This document shows, in pieces, positions 54,171 through 62,285 of a stretch of 64,000 nucleotides of DNA. Within the stretch, counting starts at the first letter, position 1. Every line of letters starts with the position of its first letter. Both the position numbers and the translations under genes were made by a program. The stretch is from Roseburia sp. GTDB taxonomy: Bacteria; Bacillota; Clostridia; Lachnospirales; Lachnospiraceae. The notes under the pieces were generated by a model. That model did not search any database and had not been told where the DNA came from. It saw only the letters and a list, made by a program, of their open reading frames with translations. The DNA lies in contig JAMPFV010000003.1 of assembly GCA_023664265.1 (NCBI GenBank), positions 1 through 64,000 of the forward strand. The letters run 5' to 3'.

Positions 54171-55046
54171 ATGAATAGACGTAATGGGAAGCGTCCCGCT
54201 ATGCAAAAAGAAAAAATGAGTGTTATAGCTGCGTCCGTTTTTGTATTGTCAGCGCTCACTCTTGCGGGTGTGTACATGGCGGCACAGGATGACACGAATA
54301 CCGAGGAGAATCGGATAGATTTTGCAAAGCTTGAGGAACAGCAAAATACGGCTACGGAAGAGAAAGAGGATGGGGTGACGGATACCCGGTTTGTATCAGG
54401 CAAGGCCGACGTGGGCAGTGCGCCGGTGGACGAGCGGTTTGTCAGACCGGATGAAATCAATGATTTGAGCAATAACAATGATATGGATGTGGACCCGGAA
54501 TACACGGAGGTCAGCTCCGGGCAGGTGACGAACACGCCGGTTGAGCTTGCCGCCGAGCCGGAGGTGCAGACGGACGAGCCTGTTGTGCTGACGCAGGAGG
54601 CTGTTTCGGAGGAGCCGGCCGTATCCCTGTCCTTTGGCGAGGGGGACTCCCTGCAGCTTCCGATAGTCGGCAAGGTGATTATGAACTACAGCATGGACAA
54701 GGCGGTCTATCACGGAACCATGCAGCAGTACCGCTACAATCCCGCGCTGATTGTGGCCGCGACCGAGGGGGACATCATCACGGCGGCCGCTGAGGGCATC
54801 GTCACGGACATCTACAGGGATGCACAGACCGGAAATACCATTGTATTTGACCTTGGCAGCGGCTATGCGCTGACCTACGGACAGCTCGAGGACATCACGC
54901 TCAGCGTGGGCGACAGAGTGTCGGCGGGCGACATGGTAGGAAAGGTGGCCAAGCCCACCATCTATTACACGGAGGAGGGCGCAAACGTATATTTTAAGCT
55001 GACAAAGGACGGCGTGCCCCTGAATCCGCTGGACAAGATTCAATAG
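54171..55046 (+). CDS. SpoIIQ-like degenerate M23 (LytM) protein
   Basis: An N-terminal membrane helix (KMSVIAASVFVLSALTLAGV) is followed by an acidic linker of about 130 residues and a LytM-like domain from about 165. The fold is recognised by the IITAAAEGIVTDIYRDAQTG hairpin and VGDRVSAGDMVGKVA. The zinc ligands are not in place: the usual HxxxD and HxH appear as HGTMQ and YALTYGQ, so it is probably not a peptidase. SpoIIQ is such a protein, which builds the engulfment channel with SpoIIIAH. Its place just after a SpoIID-like gene supports this. Confidence 0.78.
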   Translation: MNRRNGKRPAMQKEKMSVIAASVFVLSALTLAGVYMAAQDDTNTEENRIDFAKLEEQQNTATEEKEDGVTDTRFVSGKADVGSAPVDERFVRPDEINDLSNNNDMDVDPEYTEVSSGQVTNTPVELAAEPEVQTDEPVVLTQEAVSEEPAVSLSFGEGDSLQLPIVGKVIMNYSMDKAVYHGTMQQYRYNPALIVAATEGDIITAAAEGIVTDIYRDAQTGNTIVFDLGSGYALTYGQLEDITLSVGDRVSAGDMVGKVAKPTIYYTEEGANVYFKLTKDGVPLNPLDKIQ

Positions 55047-55058
55047 GAGAAGTCGCAG

Positions 55059-56249
55059 ATGCTTTTGTTAAAGAATGCAGTAATCCGCAGCATGAGTGAC
55101 ACAATATGTGCAAAATATAAGGCAAGTACCCTTGAGGGAAGCATACTTATTGAGGCCGGCAAAATCCTTGAGGTGGCTCCTGAAATAGCGCTCCCCGAAT
55201 CCGCGGACTGTAAAATAATTGATATCAACCACAAGCTGGTGATGCCGGGACTGATCGAGGCTCATTGTCATATGGGAATCACCGAGGAGAAAAAAGGGCA
55301 GGAGGGGGACGACTGCAACGAGACCGTGCATCCCGTCACGCCCATGCTCCGGTCGATTGACGCCATAAACACGATGGACGCGGCCTTTCACGACGCAGTG
55401 CGCGCGGGCATCACCTCAGCAAATATTGGCCCCGGCAGCGCGAATGTTGTCGGCGGTCAATTTGCGGTTGTGAAGACAAGCGGACGGCGCATCGACGAGT
55501 TGATTTTGAAGGCGCCCTCCGCGATGAAAATCGCCTTCGGGGAGAATCCCAAGGTCAACTATGCGGGAATCGGCACGTCGCCCGTGACAAGAATGGCAAT
55601 CGCAGGAATGCTCCGGCAGGAGCTGACGCAGGCCCGGCAATATCTTGAGGATTATGAGAAAAACAAGACGGACTACAGCTTTCACTATGAGGCATGGCGG
55701 CCTGTCTTTGAGCGTAAAATCCCGCTCAAGGCCCATGCGCACCGCGTGGATGATATTTTTACCGCCGTCCGCATCGCGTCGGAGTTCGGATTGGAGATGA
55801 CGCTCGATCACTGCAGCGAGGGGCACCTGATCGCGCCGGAGCTGGCGGCGCTGGGGTATCCTGCCATAGTCGGGCCGGATTTGGCAAGCCGCAACAAGAT
55901 AGAGGTGCAGAACATGGCCTTTAAGACGGCGGGCGTTCTGGCCAATGCGGGGGTGAAGGTCGCAATCACGACAGACCATCCCGTCTCGCTGATTCAGTCG
56001 CTGCCGCTGTGCGTGGGGCTGAGCGTAAAGCAGGGACTTTCGATGGAGGATGGTTTCAAGGCGATGACGATTCACGCCGCCGAGATCTGCGGGACGGCGG
56101 ACAGGGTAGGCAGTCTGGAGCCGGGGAAAGACGCGGATATCGCGGTCTTTGACGGGAATCCGATGGAGGTTTTTACCGATACCGTAATGACGATGATCAA
56201 CGGGGAAATCGTGTATGATGCGAGGGACGCCCGATCCCGGCAGAGCTGA
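55059..56249 (+). CDS. Amidohydrolase (imidazolonepropionase-related)
   Basis: The metal-dependent TIM-barrel motifs are present: GLIEAHCHMGI near residue 66, KAHAHRVDDIFTAVRIA near 220, a second histidine in TLDHCSEGH, and ITTDHPVSL near 308 with the catalytic Asp. A substrate-specific GPGSANVVGGQFAVVKT segment is typical of this imidazolonepropionase-like group. Histidine-degradation genes are not near, so the substrate is unknown. It begins 12 bases after the SpoIIQ-like gene. Confidence 0.88.
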   Translation: MLLLKNAVIRSMSDTICAKYKASTLEGSILIEAGKILEVAPEIALPESADCKIIDINHKLVMPGLIEAHCHMGITEEKKGQEGDDCNETVHPVTPMLRSIDAINTMDAAFHDAVRAGITSANIGPGSANVVGGQFAVVKTSGRRIDELILKAPSAMKIAFGENPKVNYAGIGTSPVTRMAIAGMLRQELTQARQYLEDYEKNKTDYSFHYEAWRPVFERKIPLKAHAHRVDDIFTAVRIASEFGLEMTLDHCSEGHLIAPELAALGYPAIVGPDLASRNKIEVQNMAFKTAGVLANAGVKVAITTDHPVSLIQSLPLCVGLSVKQGLSMEDGFKAMTIHAAEICGTADRVGSLEPGKDADIAVFDGNPMEVFTDTVMTMINGEIVYDARDARSRQS

Positions 56250-56360
56250 GCCGGGAAAGCGGTGCGGAAACAGAGAAAAAATGGCCGGATGACCCACTTG
56301 GACTTTACTTGCGCCCGAAATGCGTGTAGAATAATAGGGGTTAAGGAAGGAAAAAGGAAG

Positions 56361-57782
56361 ATGAAGAAGAACAGAGGCAGCGTCGGGCTTTGCCTGATAC
56401 TGAGTATCATATTACTGCTGTCGGCCTGTGGCGTCAATGCGCCGGCCGGAGACAGAACCGGCACGTCGGATGTGCCGCAGGCGCAGGAGACAGAGTCCGG
56501 GACCGGCCCGGCGGTGCGGGATGAGGCCTATGCGACAAAGCTGAAAAGCTATGGAATAGAGCTTCCGGTAAGCCGTACCCGGATTTCGGTGAACCAGTCG
56601 GGCTATAGCGCCTCCCGTGACAAAGAAGTCATATTCTTGGGGGATTCCTATGGGGATACTTTCCGGGTAGTCCGCAAATCCGACAACAAGGTTGTCCGCG
56701 TCGGACGAATCAACGCGGCGCAGACCGACGGTCTCAGCGGGCAGACAGTGAGCATTTGCGATTTTTCACAGGTGACGGAGCCGGGAAGCTATTACATAGA
56801 GACGGATATTATCGGGCAGTCCTATCCCTTTGAGATATCGGAGGACGCTTACGAGAGGCTTTTTCTCGGACTGCTGGCCAATATGTCGGACGCGCGGCTG
56901 GAGGAGAGCGCCAAGGGCGTGTGCGACGTGAGCTTCGGTATGCACATTCTGTTGTACTCTCTGCAGAAGAACGGCGCGCTGTATGAGCAGGCCTACGCCT
57001 ATATGGGGGACGCGGCGGCTGACGGCGACATGGTGGCCCGGCTGTTGTATATGGCGCAGTGGCTGCTGACAAAGCAGGGCGAGGATGGAAGCCTTTACGG
57101 AGATTATGAGGCGACGGCGGCGTTCTGCGGGATTATGGCCATGGGGCGCAATACCTTTGGAAAATACGAGGCCACGGTGTCGAAGGAGCTTCAGGACGCC
57201 GCCGAGCGGGCATGGCAATGGCTTGCGGGCAATGCGTGTGACAGCGGTGAGAGAAGGGCGGCCCGCTTTTATGCGGCGATGCAGCTTTTGGACGCGACGG
57301 GAAACCGTGAATATCGGCAGATTGTCGATGAATTTCTGGCGGGCTATGAGGGAAGCTATACGGCGGACAGGTTTGTCTTTTATGGCGTATGGGTTTGTCT
57401 GAATGCGGAGCAGAATATTGACAGAGACACGTGCACCCACATTATGCTGTGCCTGGTGGACGAGACGGAGCAGATTTGCAATGAGGCCGAAAAAGACGAG
57501 CTTTTCGGTATCGGCGAGCGCTCTCTTGAGAATACGCTCCGCAGGGTGCTGCTGCTCTGCTTCATCAATTATATCACGCCCAGCAAGGAATACACACTTA
57601 TCGTTGAGAATAGCATACAATATATAGGCGGGCTGAATGAGACGGGGGAGTGCCATATCGGACCGGACGGTCGTTGGCGGGATACGGATGCGTCTTTGGA
57701 AAGAAATTTTGAGTGGAACGGTATTGTATTGTTCTGTTTTGGTGATATGCTTAAAAATATAAATGATATGGCCGAGGAGTAG
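56361..57782 (+). CDS. GH9-like lipoprotein with CelD_N domain, catalytic motif not seen
   Basis: A lipoprotein signal ends at LLLSACG near residue 19, with the lipid-linked cysteine. Residues 70-170 resemble the immunoglobulin-like CelD_N domain of family 9 glycosidases (RISVNQSGYSASRDKEVIFL, then YYIETDIIGQSYPFEIS). The rest is a long helical domain, as expected for the GH9 alpha/alpha barrel, but the catalytic DAGD block is not seen (KGVCDVSFGMHILLYS stands there). It is probably a binding rather than a cutting protein. ddl follows 28 bases later, which hints at a wall-related role. Confidence 0.62.
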   Translation: MKKNRGSVGLCLILSIILLLSACGVNAPAGDRTGTSDVPQAQETESGTGPAVRDEAYATKLKSYGIELPVSRTRISVNQSGYSASRDKEVIFLGDSYGDTFRVVRKSDNKVVRVGRINAAQTDGLSGQTVSICDFSQVTEPGSYYIETDIIGQSYPFEISEDAYERLFLGLLANMSDARLEESAKGVCDVSFGMHILLYSLQKNGALYEQAYAYMGDAAADGDMVARLLYMAQWLLTKQGEDGSLYGDYEATAAFCGIMAMGRNTFGKYEATVSKELQDAAERAWQWLAGNACDSGERRAARFYAAMQLLDATGNREYRQIVDEFLAGYEGSYTADRFVFYGVWVCLNAEQNIDRDTCTHIMLCLVDETEQICNEAEKDELFGIGERSLENTLRRVLLLCFINYITPSKEYTLIVENSIQYIGGLNETGECHIGPDGRWRDTDASLERNFEWNGIVLFCFGDMLKNINDMAEE

Positions 57783-57810
57783 CCGGGTCTTATCGGATGG
57801 AGGTAATAGT

Positions 57811-58857
57811 GTGAAAATTGTTGTGTTAGCGGGAGGAATCAGCACGGAGCGGGATGTGTCTCTGGTGACGGGCGCCATGATTTACAGAGCCTTGAAGGAG
57901 AAAGAGCATCAGGCGGTGCTGTTGGATGTATATTTGGGCTATGAGGGAGATGCGGATCATATCTTTGATATAGAGAAGGACTGGAGCAGGAACTTCGGCG
58001 CAATCACGGAACAGAATCCCGATATCAGTGCGGTGAAGGCGCTCAGAAAGGATAACCCCAAGCGCCTGATAGGGCCGAATGTGATAGAGATTTGCAGTCA
58101 GGCGGATATCGTCTTCCTTGCGCTCCACGGTCAGAACGGGGAGGACGGGAGGATCCAGGCAATGTTTGACCTGCTCGACATCAAATATACGGGCACGGAT
58201 TACCTCTCCGGTGCGCTCGCGATGGATAAATCCATCTCCAAGGAGCTGTTTAACAAATACCATATTCCGACAGTCAAGGGCATCACAGTCACAAAGGAGG
58301 AGGCGCAGGCCGTCACGCCGTGGTATATTTTCCCCTGTATCGTGAAGGTGAACTGCGGCGGCTCGAGCGTGGGCGTGTACAAGGCGGACAACGAGGCGGA
58401 GCTCAAGGAGGCGCTGGAAAAGGCATTCCTGCTGGAGAACAGGGTGATTATTGAGCAGTACATAGACGGGCGGGAGCTTTCCATCGGCGTGATAGACGGA
58501 AAAGCGCTCCCGATTATTGAGATAGCGCCCAAGGTCGGCTTCTATGATTATAAGAATAAATATCAGGCAGGCTCAACGATAGAAACCTGTCCTGCGGAGC
58601 TTGACGGGAATCTGGCGAAGGCGATGCAGTCCTGCGCGGAGTCGGTTTACCGCGCATTGCGTCTCAGAACCTATGCGCGTGTTGATTTCAGAATGGATAG
58701 GAACGGCAATTTCTATTGTCTGGAGGCGAACACGCTTCCGGGAATGACGCCGACCTCGCTTTTGCCGCAGGAGGCGGAGGCCGTTGGAATGAATTTTGCG
58801 GAGCTTTGTCAGCGGATTGTTGAGATTTCACTGAAAAAATATGACGAGTGCGAGTGA
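57811..58857 (+). CDS. ddl: D-alanine--D-alanine ligase
   Basis: Joins two D-alanines for peptidoglycan. The ATP-grasp family blocks are VLAGGISTERDVSLVTG at the start, FLALHGQNGEDGRIQ, YTGTDYLSGALAMDKSISKE, VKVNCGGSSVGVYK, and the metal-binding CLEANTLPGMTPTSLLP. The start is GTG, preceded by GGAGG. It overlaps no neighbour at the 5' side; murF begins nine bases after the stop, so the two peptide-side-chain steps are coupled. Confidence 0.95.
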   Translation: MKIVVLAGGISTERDVSLVTGAMIYRALKEKEHQAVLLDVYLGYEGDADHIFDIEKDWSRNFGAITEQNPDISAVKALRKDNPKRLIGPNVIEICSQADIVFLALHGQNGEDGRIQAMFDLLDIKYTGTDYLSGALAMDKSISKELFNKYHIPTVKGITVTKEEAQAVTPWYIFPCIVKVNCGGSSVGVYKADNEAELKEALEKAFLLENRVIIEQYIDGRELSIGVIDGKALPIIEIAPKVGFYDYKNKYQAGSTIETCPAELDGNLAKAMQSCAESVYRALRLRTYARVDFRMDRNGNFYCLEANTLPGMTPTSLLPQEAEAVGMNFAELCQRIVEISLKKYDECE

Positions 58858-58865
58858 GGGGCGAG

Positions 58866-60296
58866 ATGGAAAAGCATCCTATGAAAAATATGACATTGAA
58901 AAATATCGCGGAGGCCGTTGGCGGAGCGCTTCACGCGGAGCATATCACGGAGGGCGTGGATGTCGATGTGACCGAGGCCGCGGGTGTGGTGCTTGACTCC
59001 CGGCAGGTAGGTGCGGGATACATATTTATTGCGACCAAGGGCGAGCGCGTGGACGGACACAGCTTTATTGACCGCGTGTTTGAGAGCGGGGCGATGGGCG
59101 TGATCTGCGAGAAGGCGCCGGAGACGCCCAAGGGCGCTTATATTCTGGTGAAGGACAGCTTTCAGGCGTTGAAGGATGTGGCGGAGTATTATCGCCGTCA
59201 GCTCGACATTAAGGTGATCGGAATCACCGGGAGCGTGGGGAAGACGAGCGCGAAGGAGTTCATCGCGAGCGTCGTTTCAAGAGCGTTTCGGACGTTGAAG
59301 ACCGAGGGGAACTTCAATAACGAGGTGGGACTTCCGCTCACGGTGCTGCGGATACGCGAGGACTGTGAGGTGGCGGTGCTGGAGATGGGAATCAGCGACT
59401 TCGGGGAGATGCACCGGCTGAGCAAAATCGCAAGGCCGGATATCTGTGTGATTACCAATATCGGGCAATGTCATTTGGAAAATCTGGGCACCAGAGACGG
59501 GATATTGAAGGCGAAGAGCGAGATTTTTGATTTTATGAACGCGCAAGGAAGCGTCTGCCTCAACGGTGATGACAATAAGCTCGCGGCGATAACGGAGGTG
59601 AAAGGGCAAAAGCCGCTGTTTTTCGGTATGGAGCAGGGCAATGCCGTCCGCGCCACGGATTATGTGCATATAGGTCCGGAGGGCAGCAGGGTTACGATTC
59701 ATATCAATGCGGATATACCCGTGTCCTTCACGGCGACGATACCGCTTCCGGGGGAGCATATGGTGTATAATGCGCTCGCGGCCGCGGCGGTAGGACTGAT
59801 TCTGGGAATGACGGCAAAGCAGATACAGGCGGGGCTTGAGGCGGTGGAGCCTGTCGGCGGACGCAGCCATGTGATTCGCACGGAGAGCTTTACGATTATT
59901 GACGACTGCTATAATGCGAATCCCGTATCAATGAAGGCCGCGATTGATCTGCTGGCCCAGATAGCTCAGAGCCGCCGGGTGGCGATTATGGGCGATATGT
60001 TTGAGCTTGGCGGGCAGGAGCGGAGGCTGCACCGGGAGGTTGGCGAATACGCCGCGGAAAGCAATCCGGAGGTGATTATCTGCGTCGGCGGGCTGTGCAG
60101 GGACATGGCGGACGGCGCGCGCTCGGTGGAACGCTCGGAGAGCAGTGTATATTATTTTAAGGATAAAGCCGAGCTGCTCACACAGCTCAAAGAGCTGCTT
60201 CACACGGGGGACACCGTGCTTGTCAAGGCCTCGCACGGAATGCATTTTGAAGAGTTGATTCCCGTGATAGAGAGAGGATTTCAGGGAACTATTTAA
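58866..60296 (+). CDS. murF: UDP-MurNAc-tripeptide--D-alanyl-D-alanine ligase
   Basis: Adds D-Ala-D-Ala to UDP-MurNAc-tripeptide. The ATP loop is IGITGSVGKTSAKEFIASV near residue 117, with the downstream NEVGLPLTVL, AVLEMGISDFGEM and IDDCYNANPVSMKAAI blocks. The 476-residue length is right. I chose the ATG with GAGGGG upstream; an ATG 15 bases later is also possible. It uses the product of ddl, the gene before it. Its 3' end overlaps plsC by eight bases. Confidence 0.95.
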   Translation: MEKHPMKNMTLKNIAEAVGGALHAEHITEGVDVDVTEAAGVVLDSRQVGAGYIFIATKGERVDGHSFIDRVFESGAMGVICEKAPETPKGAYILVKDSFQALKDVAEYYRRQLDIKVIGITGSVGKTSAKEFIASVVSRAFRTLKTEGNFNNEVGLPLTVLRIREDCEVAVLEMGISDFGEMHRLSKIARPDICVITNIGQCHLENLGTRDGILKAKSEIFDFMNAQGSVCLNGDDNKLAAITEVKGQKPLFFGMEQGNAVRATDYVHIGPEGSRVTIHINADIPVSFTATIPLPGEHMVYNALAAAAVGLILGMTAKQIQAGLEAVEPVGGRSHVIRTESFTIIDDCYNANPVSMKAAIDLLAQIAQSRRVAIMGDMFELGGQERRLHREVGEYAAESNPEVIICVGGLCRDMADGARSVERSESSVYYFKDKAELLTQLKELLHTGDTVLVKASHGMHFEELIPVIERGFQGTI

Positions 60297-61026
60297 TCTG
60301 TTCTTTGTTTTTGTCGTAGGTTTCCCGGATAATATTCTGAATATATGTGCCGAGCTGCTTTTGGGCCTCCTTGGGGAGCTCGCTGACATAGACGGGCTTG
60401 CCGTATTCGATGATCACATGCGCCTTTCTGATTCGCGGAAACTGATTCTCAAAGACCGCGGCGCTGTTGTTGATGGTCATCGGAATAATGGGGCAGCCCG
60501 ATTTTGCCGCGATTCGGAAGCTCCCCTCGTGGAACGGGAGGAACGTTCCCTCCTCCTTGTTTCTGGTTCCCTCCGGGAAGATACAGATGGAGATGCCTCC
60601 CTTGACCATATCAATGGCTGTCAGGATGGTTTTCAGCCCTGCCTTCACATCCTCCCTGTCGAGAAAAAGACAGTGTAAATCCTTCATCCACACACTCAAG
60701 AGCGGCACCTTCTCCATCTCCTTCTTGGCGATATAGCCGGTGGGGCGCGGAACGCGCGGGTATGTGAGGACAATGTCAAAATAGCTCCGGTGATTCCCGA
60801 CGTAGACGACGCCGGTATCGGCCGGAATGTTTTCCTCGCCGATATAGTCCACCTTTGTGCCGGCAAGGAAGCGCACGCACCGAAAAGCCCAATTGACGAT
60901 GGCGAGACTCGACCGGCTCTTGATATCGGGGTTGAATTTGCCGATGATCCATTCAAGCAGCATGAGTGGAATGCTCAGAATCAGAAACAGAACCACAAAC
61001 AGAACCACAAATATAAATCTAATCAT
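60289..61026 (-). CDS. plsC: 1-acyl-sn-glycerol-3-phosphate acyltransferase
   Basis: Makes phosphatidic acid. The acyltransferase motifs NHRSYFD near residue 79 (HX4D) and ICIFPEGTRNKEEG near 148 are both present. One or two N-terminal helices (residues 3-26) anchor it. The 245-aa length is normal. It converges on murF with an overlap of eight bases and no hairpin between them. It has its own promoter upstream. Confidence 0.93.
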   Translation of the reverse strand: MIRFIFVVLFVVLFLILSIPLMLLEWIIGKFNPDIKSRSSLAIVNWAFRCVRFLAGTKVDYIGEENIPADTGVVYVGNHRSYFDIVLTYPRVPRPTGYIAKKEMEKVPLLSVWMKDLHCLFLDREDVKAGLKTILTAIDMVKGGISICIFPEGTRNKEEGTFLPFHEGSFRIAAKSGCPIIPMTINNSAAVFENQFPRIRKAHVIIEYGKPVYVSELPKEAQKQLGTYIQNIIRETYDKNKEQIK

Positions 61027-61085
61027 ATAAAATTCCCTTTCTTCGTAAATATCGGTTGAAGGTAAGACCGCCTTGCTCCAATATC

Positions 61086-61114
61086 ATTATATAAGCCGGC
61101 ACAGGGAAACGCAA
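61086..61114 (-). promoter_or_regulatory. Sigma-A-type promoter of plsC
   Basis: On the reverse strand TTGCGT, 17 bases, TATAAT, about 60 bases before the plsC start. Confidence 0.65.
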
Positions 61115-61154
61115 TAGCGGATTGTGTCCGGTGCGGATGCGGTTTATGTGCGGT

Positions 61155-61658
61155 TTATGTGTTGGGAACCGACAGTTGTTCCTCTATGTGTCGGACCTCC
61201 TCTATGGATATTCCAAGGAAATCCGCCACCGTTTGGCAGTCCCTGTTCCGCGTCAGACAGTCTCGGATAATCTTTTCACGTCCCTCTTCACGTCCTTCTT
61301 CACGTCCTTCTTGGCGTCCTTTTTCAAACCCTTCCATGTGTCCCTTCTGTTGCGCATAGGCCATAAGCTCATCAAACTTCATATATCCCTGTTTCACCTC
61401 CGGCAGCATTTTCACGGTACGGACATAGCCGTGAAGCTCTCTTGTCGCATCATCCACGGCATTTTCCGTCGTGCTCTCTTCTATATATTTTAACATGGTT
61501 TGCAGTTCTCTGCTACCACCTTTTTGCCCGCGGGTATTAAAATATATGAATTGCAGTCCGTCATTATATTGCAGCTGCGGAACCTCCCTGCATTGATTGC
61601 CGATAGTGTACCTCATATAATCAAAGCCGAAGGGGTCAAAGTTTGTAATGGTACGCAT
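61155..61658 (-). pseudogene. Truncated Rpn-family nuclease/transposase
   Basis: The 167 residues match the C-terminal half of Rpn-type (PD-(D/E)XK) proteins: a strand pair near VPQLQYNDGLQFIYFNTRG, a helical middle, then a repeated charged segment (GRQEGREEGREEGREK) and a small helical end. The N-terminal catalytic part is missing. A few codons before the ATG remain open but a TGA closes the frame just upstream, so this is a remnant. The GREE repeat at 61280-61320 is encoded by a simple DNA repeat. Confidence 0.65.
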
Positions 61659-61761
61659 ATGAGATTGAGGAAATGTCCTGAGCGGTAGTCATATCCCGCC
61701 GGTTCAAGACATATTTATTCATAAAAGAAAGACTTGCGTTTACCGTAAAAGGAGAGAAGCA

Positions 61762-62190
61762 ATGCGAAAAAAGAGTATCAAAAGGTATTTCTGTCTGGCG
61801 ATAGCGCTCACCATCACCATGCTCTTACTGAGCGGATGCAGCGCGGCGTCCGAGAATGCCGACAAGCTTAGGGACCTTGATTTTACCGTGCTCGGGGAAA
61901 AGGAGCAGCCGGACACCCTGAAGGAGATTATCAGTGAGAAGAAGAAGGCCCCGTTCCAGATCAGCTATGTTCTGGGCGCCGATTTGTATGTGGCAATCGG
62001 CTATGGAGAGCAGTCCGGCGGCGGCTTCAGCATCAGCGTCAATGACTTCTATGAGACGGAGACGGCGATTATTATCGACACGACGCTGACAGGGCCCGGC
62101 AGCGCGGAGAACGTCACACCGGTCGCGACATACCCGTATATCGTGATAAAAACCGAAAATATAGCGGATAAGCCGATAGTTTTTCAATGA
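61762..62190 (+). CDS. Small lipoprotein, PrcB_C-like
   Basis: A lipoprotein signal (basic head, hydrophobic run, cysteine in LLSGCSA near residue 26) is followed by one domain. The core GADLYVAIGYGEQSGGGFSI and the ending TYPYIVIKTE are like the PrcB_C domain found in accessory subunits of some bacterial protease complexes. No protease gene adjoins. A GGAGAG site precedes the ATG. 142 residues. Confidence 0.75.
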   Translation: MRKKSIKRYFCLAIALTITMLLLSGCSAASENADKLRDLDFTVLGEKEQPDTLKEIISEKKKAPFQISYVLGADLYVAIGYGEQSGGGFSISVNDFYETETAIIIDTTLTGPGSAENVTPVATYPYIVIKTENIADKPIVFQ

Positions 62191-62285
62191 GAGATGTGAT
62201 ATGATAGAAGCGGAGAAAACGGGAAATAATCAGTCTTATCCGGAGCGGATGCTTCCGGTACCGTGGAATTACAAGGAGAAAACAT

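Noticed and set aside
61690-61720. GGTTCAA sequence that resembles a tRNA T-arm
   Set aside because: No acceptor stem, anticodon arm or D-arm can be built around it.
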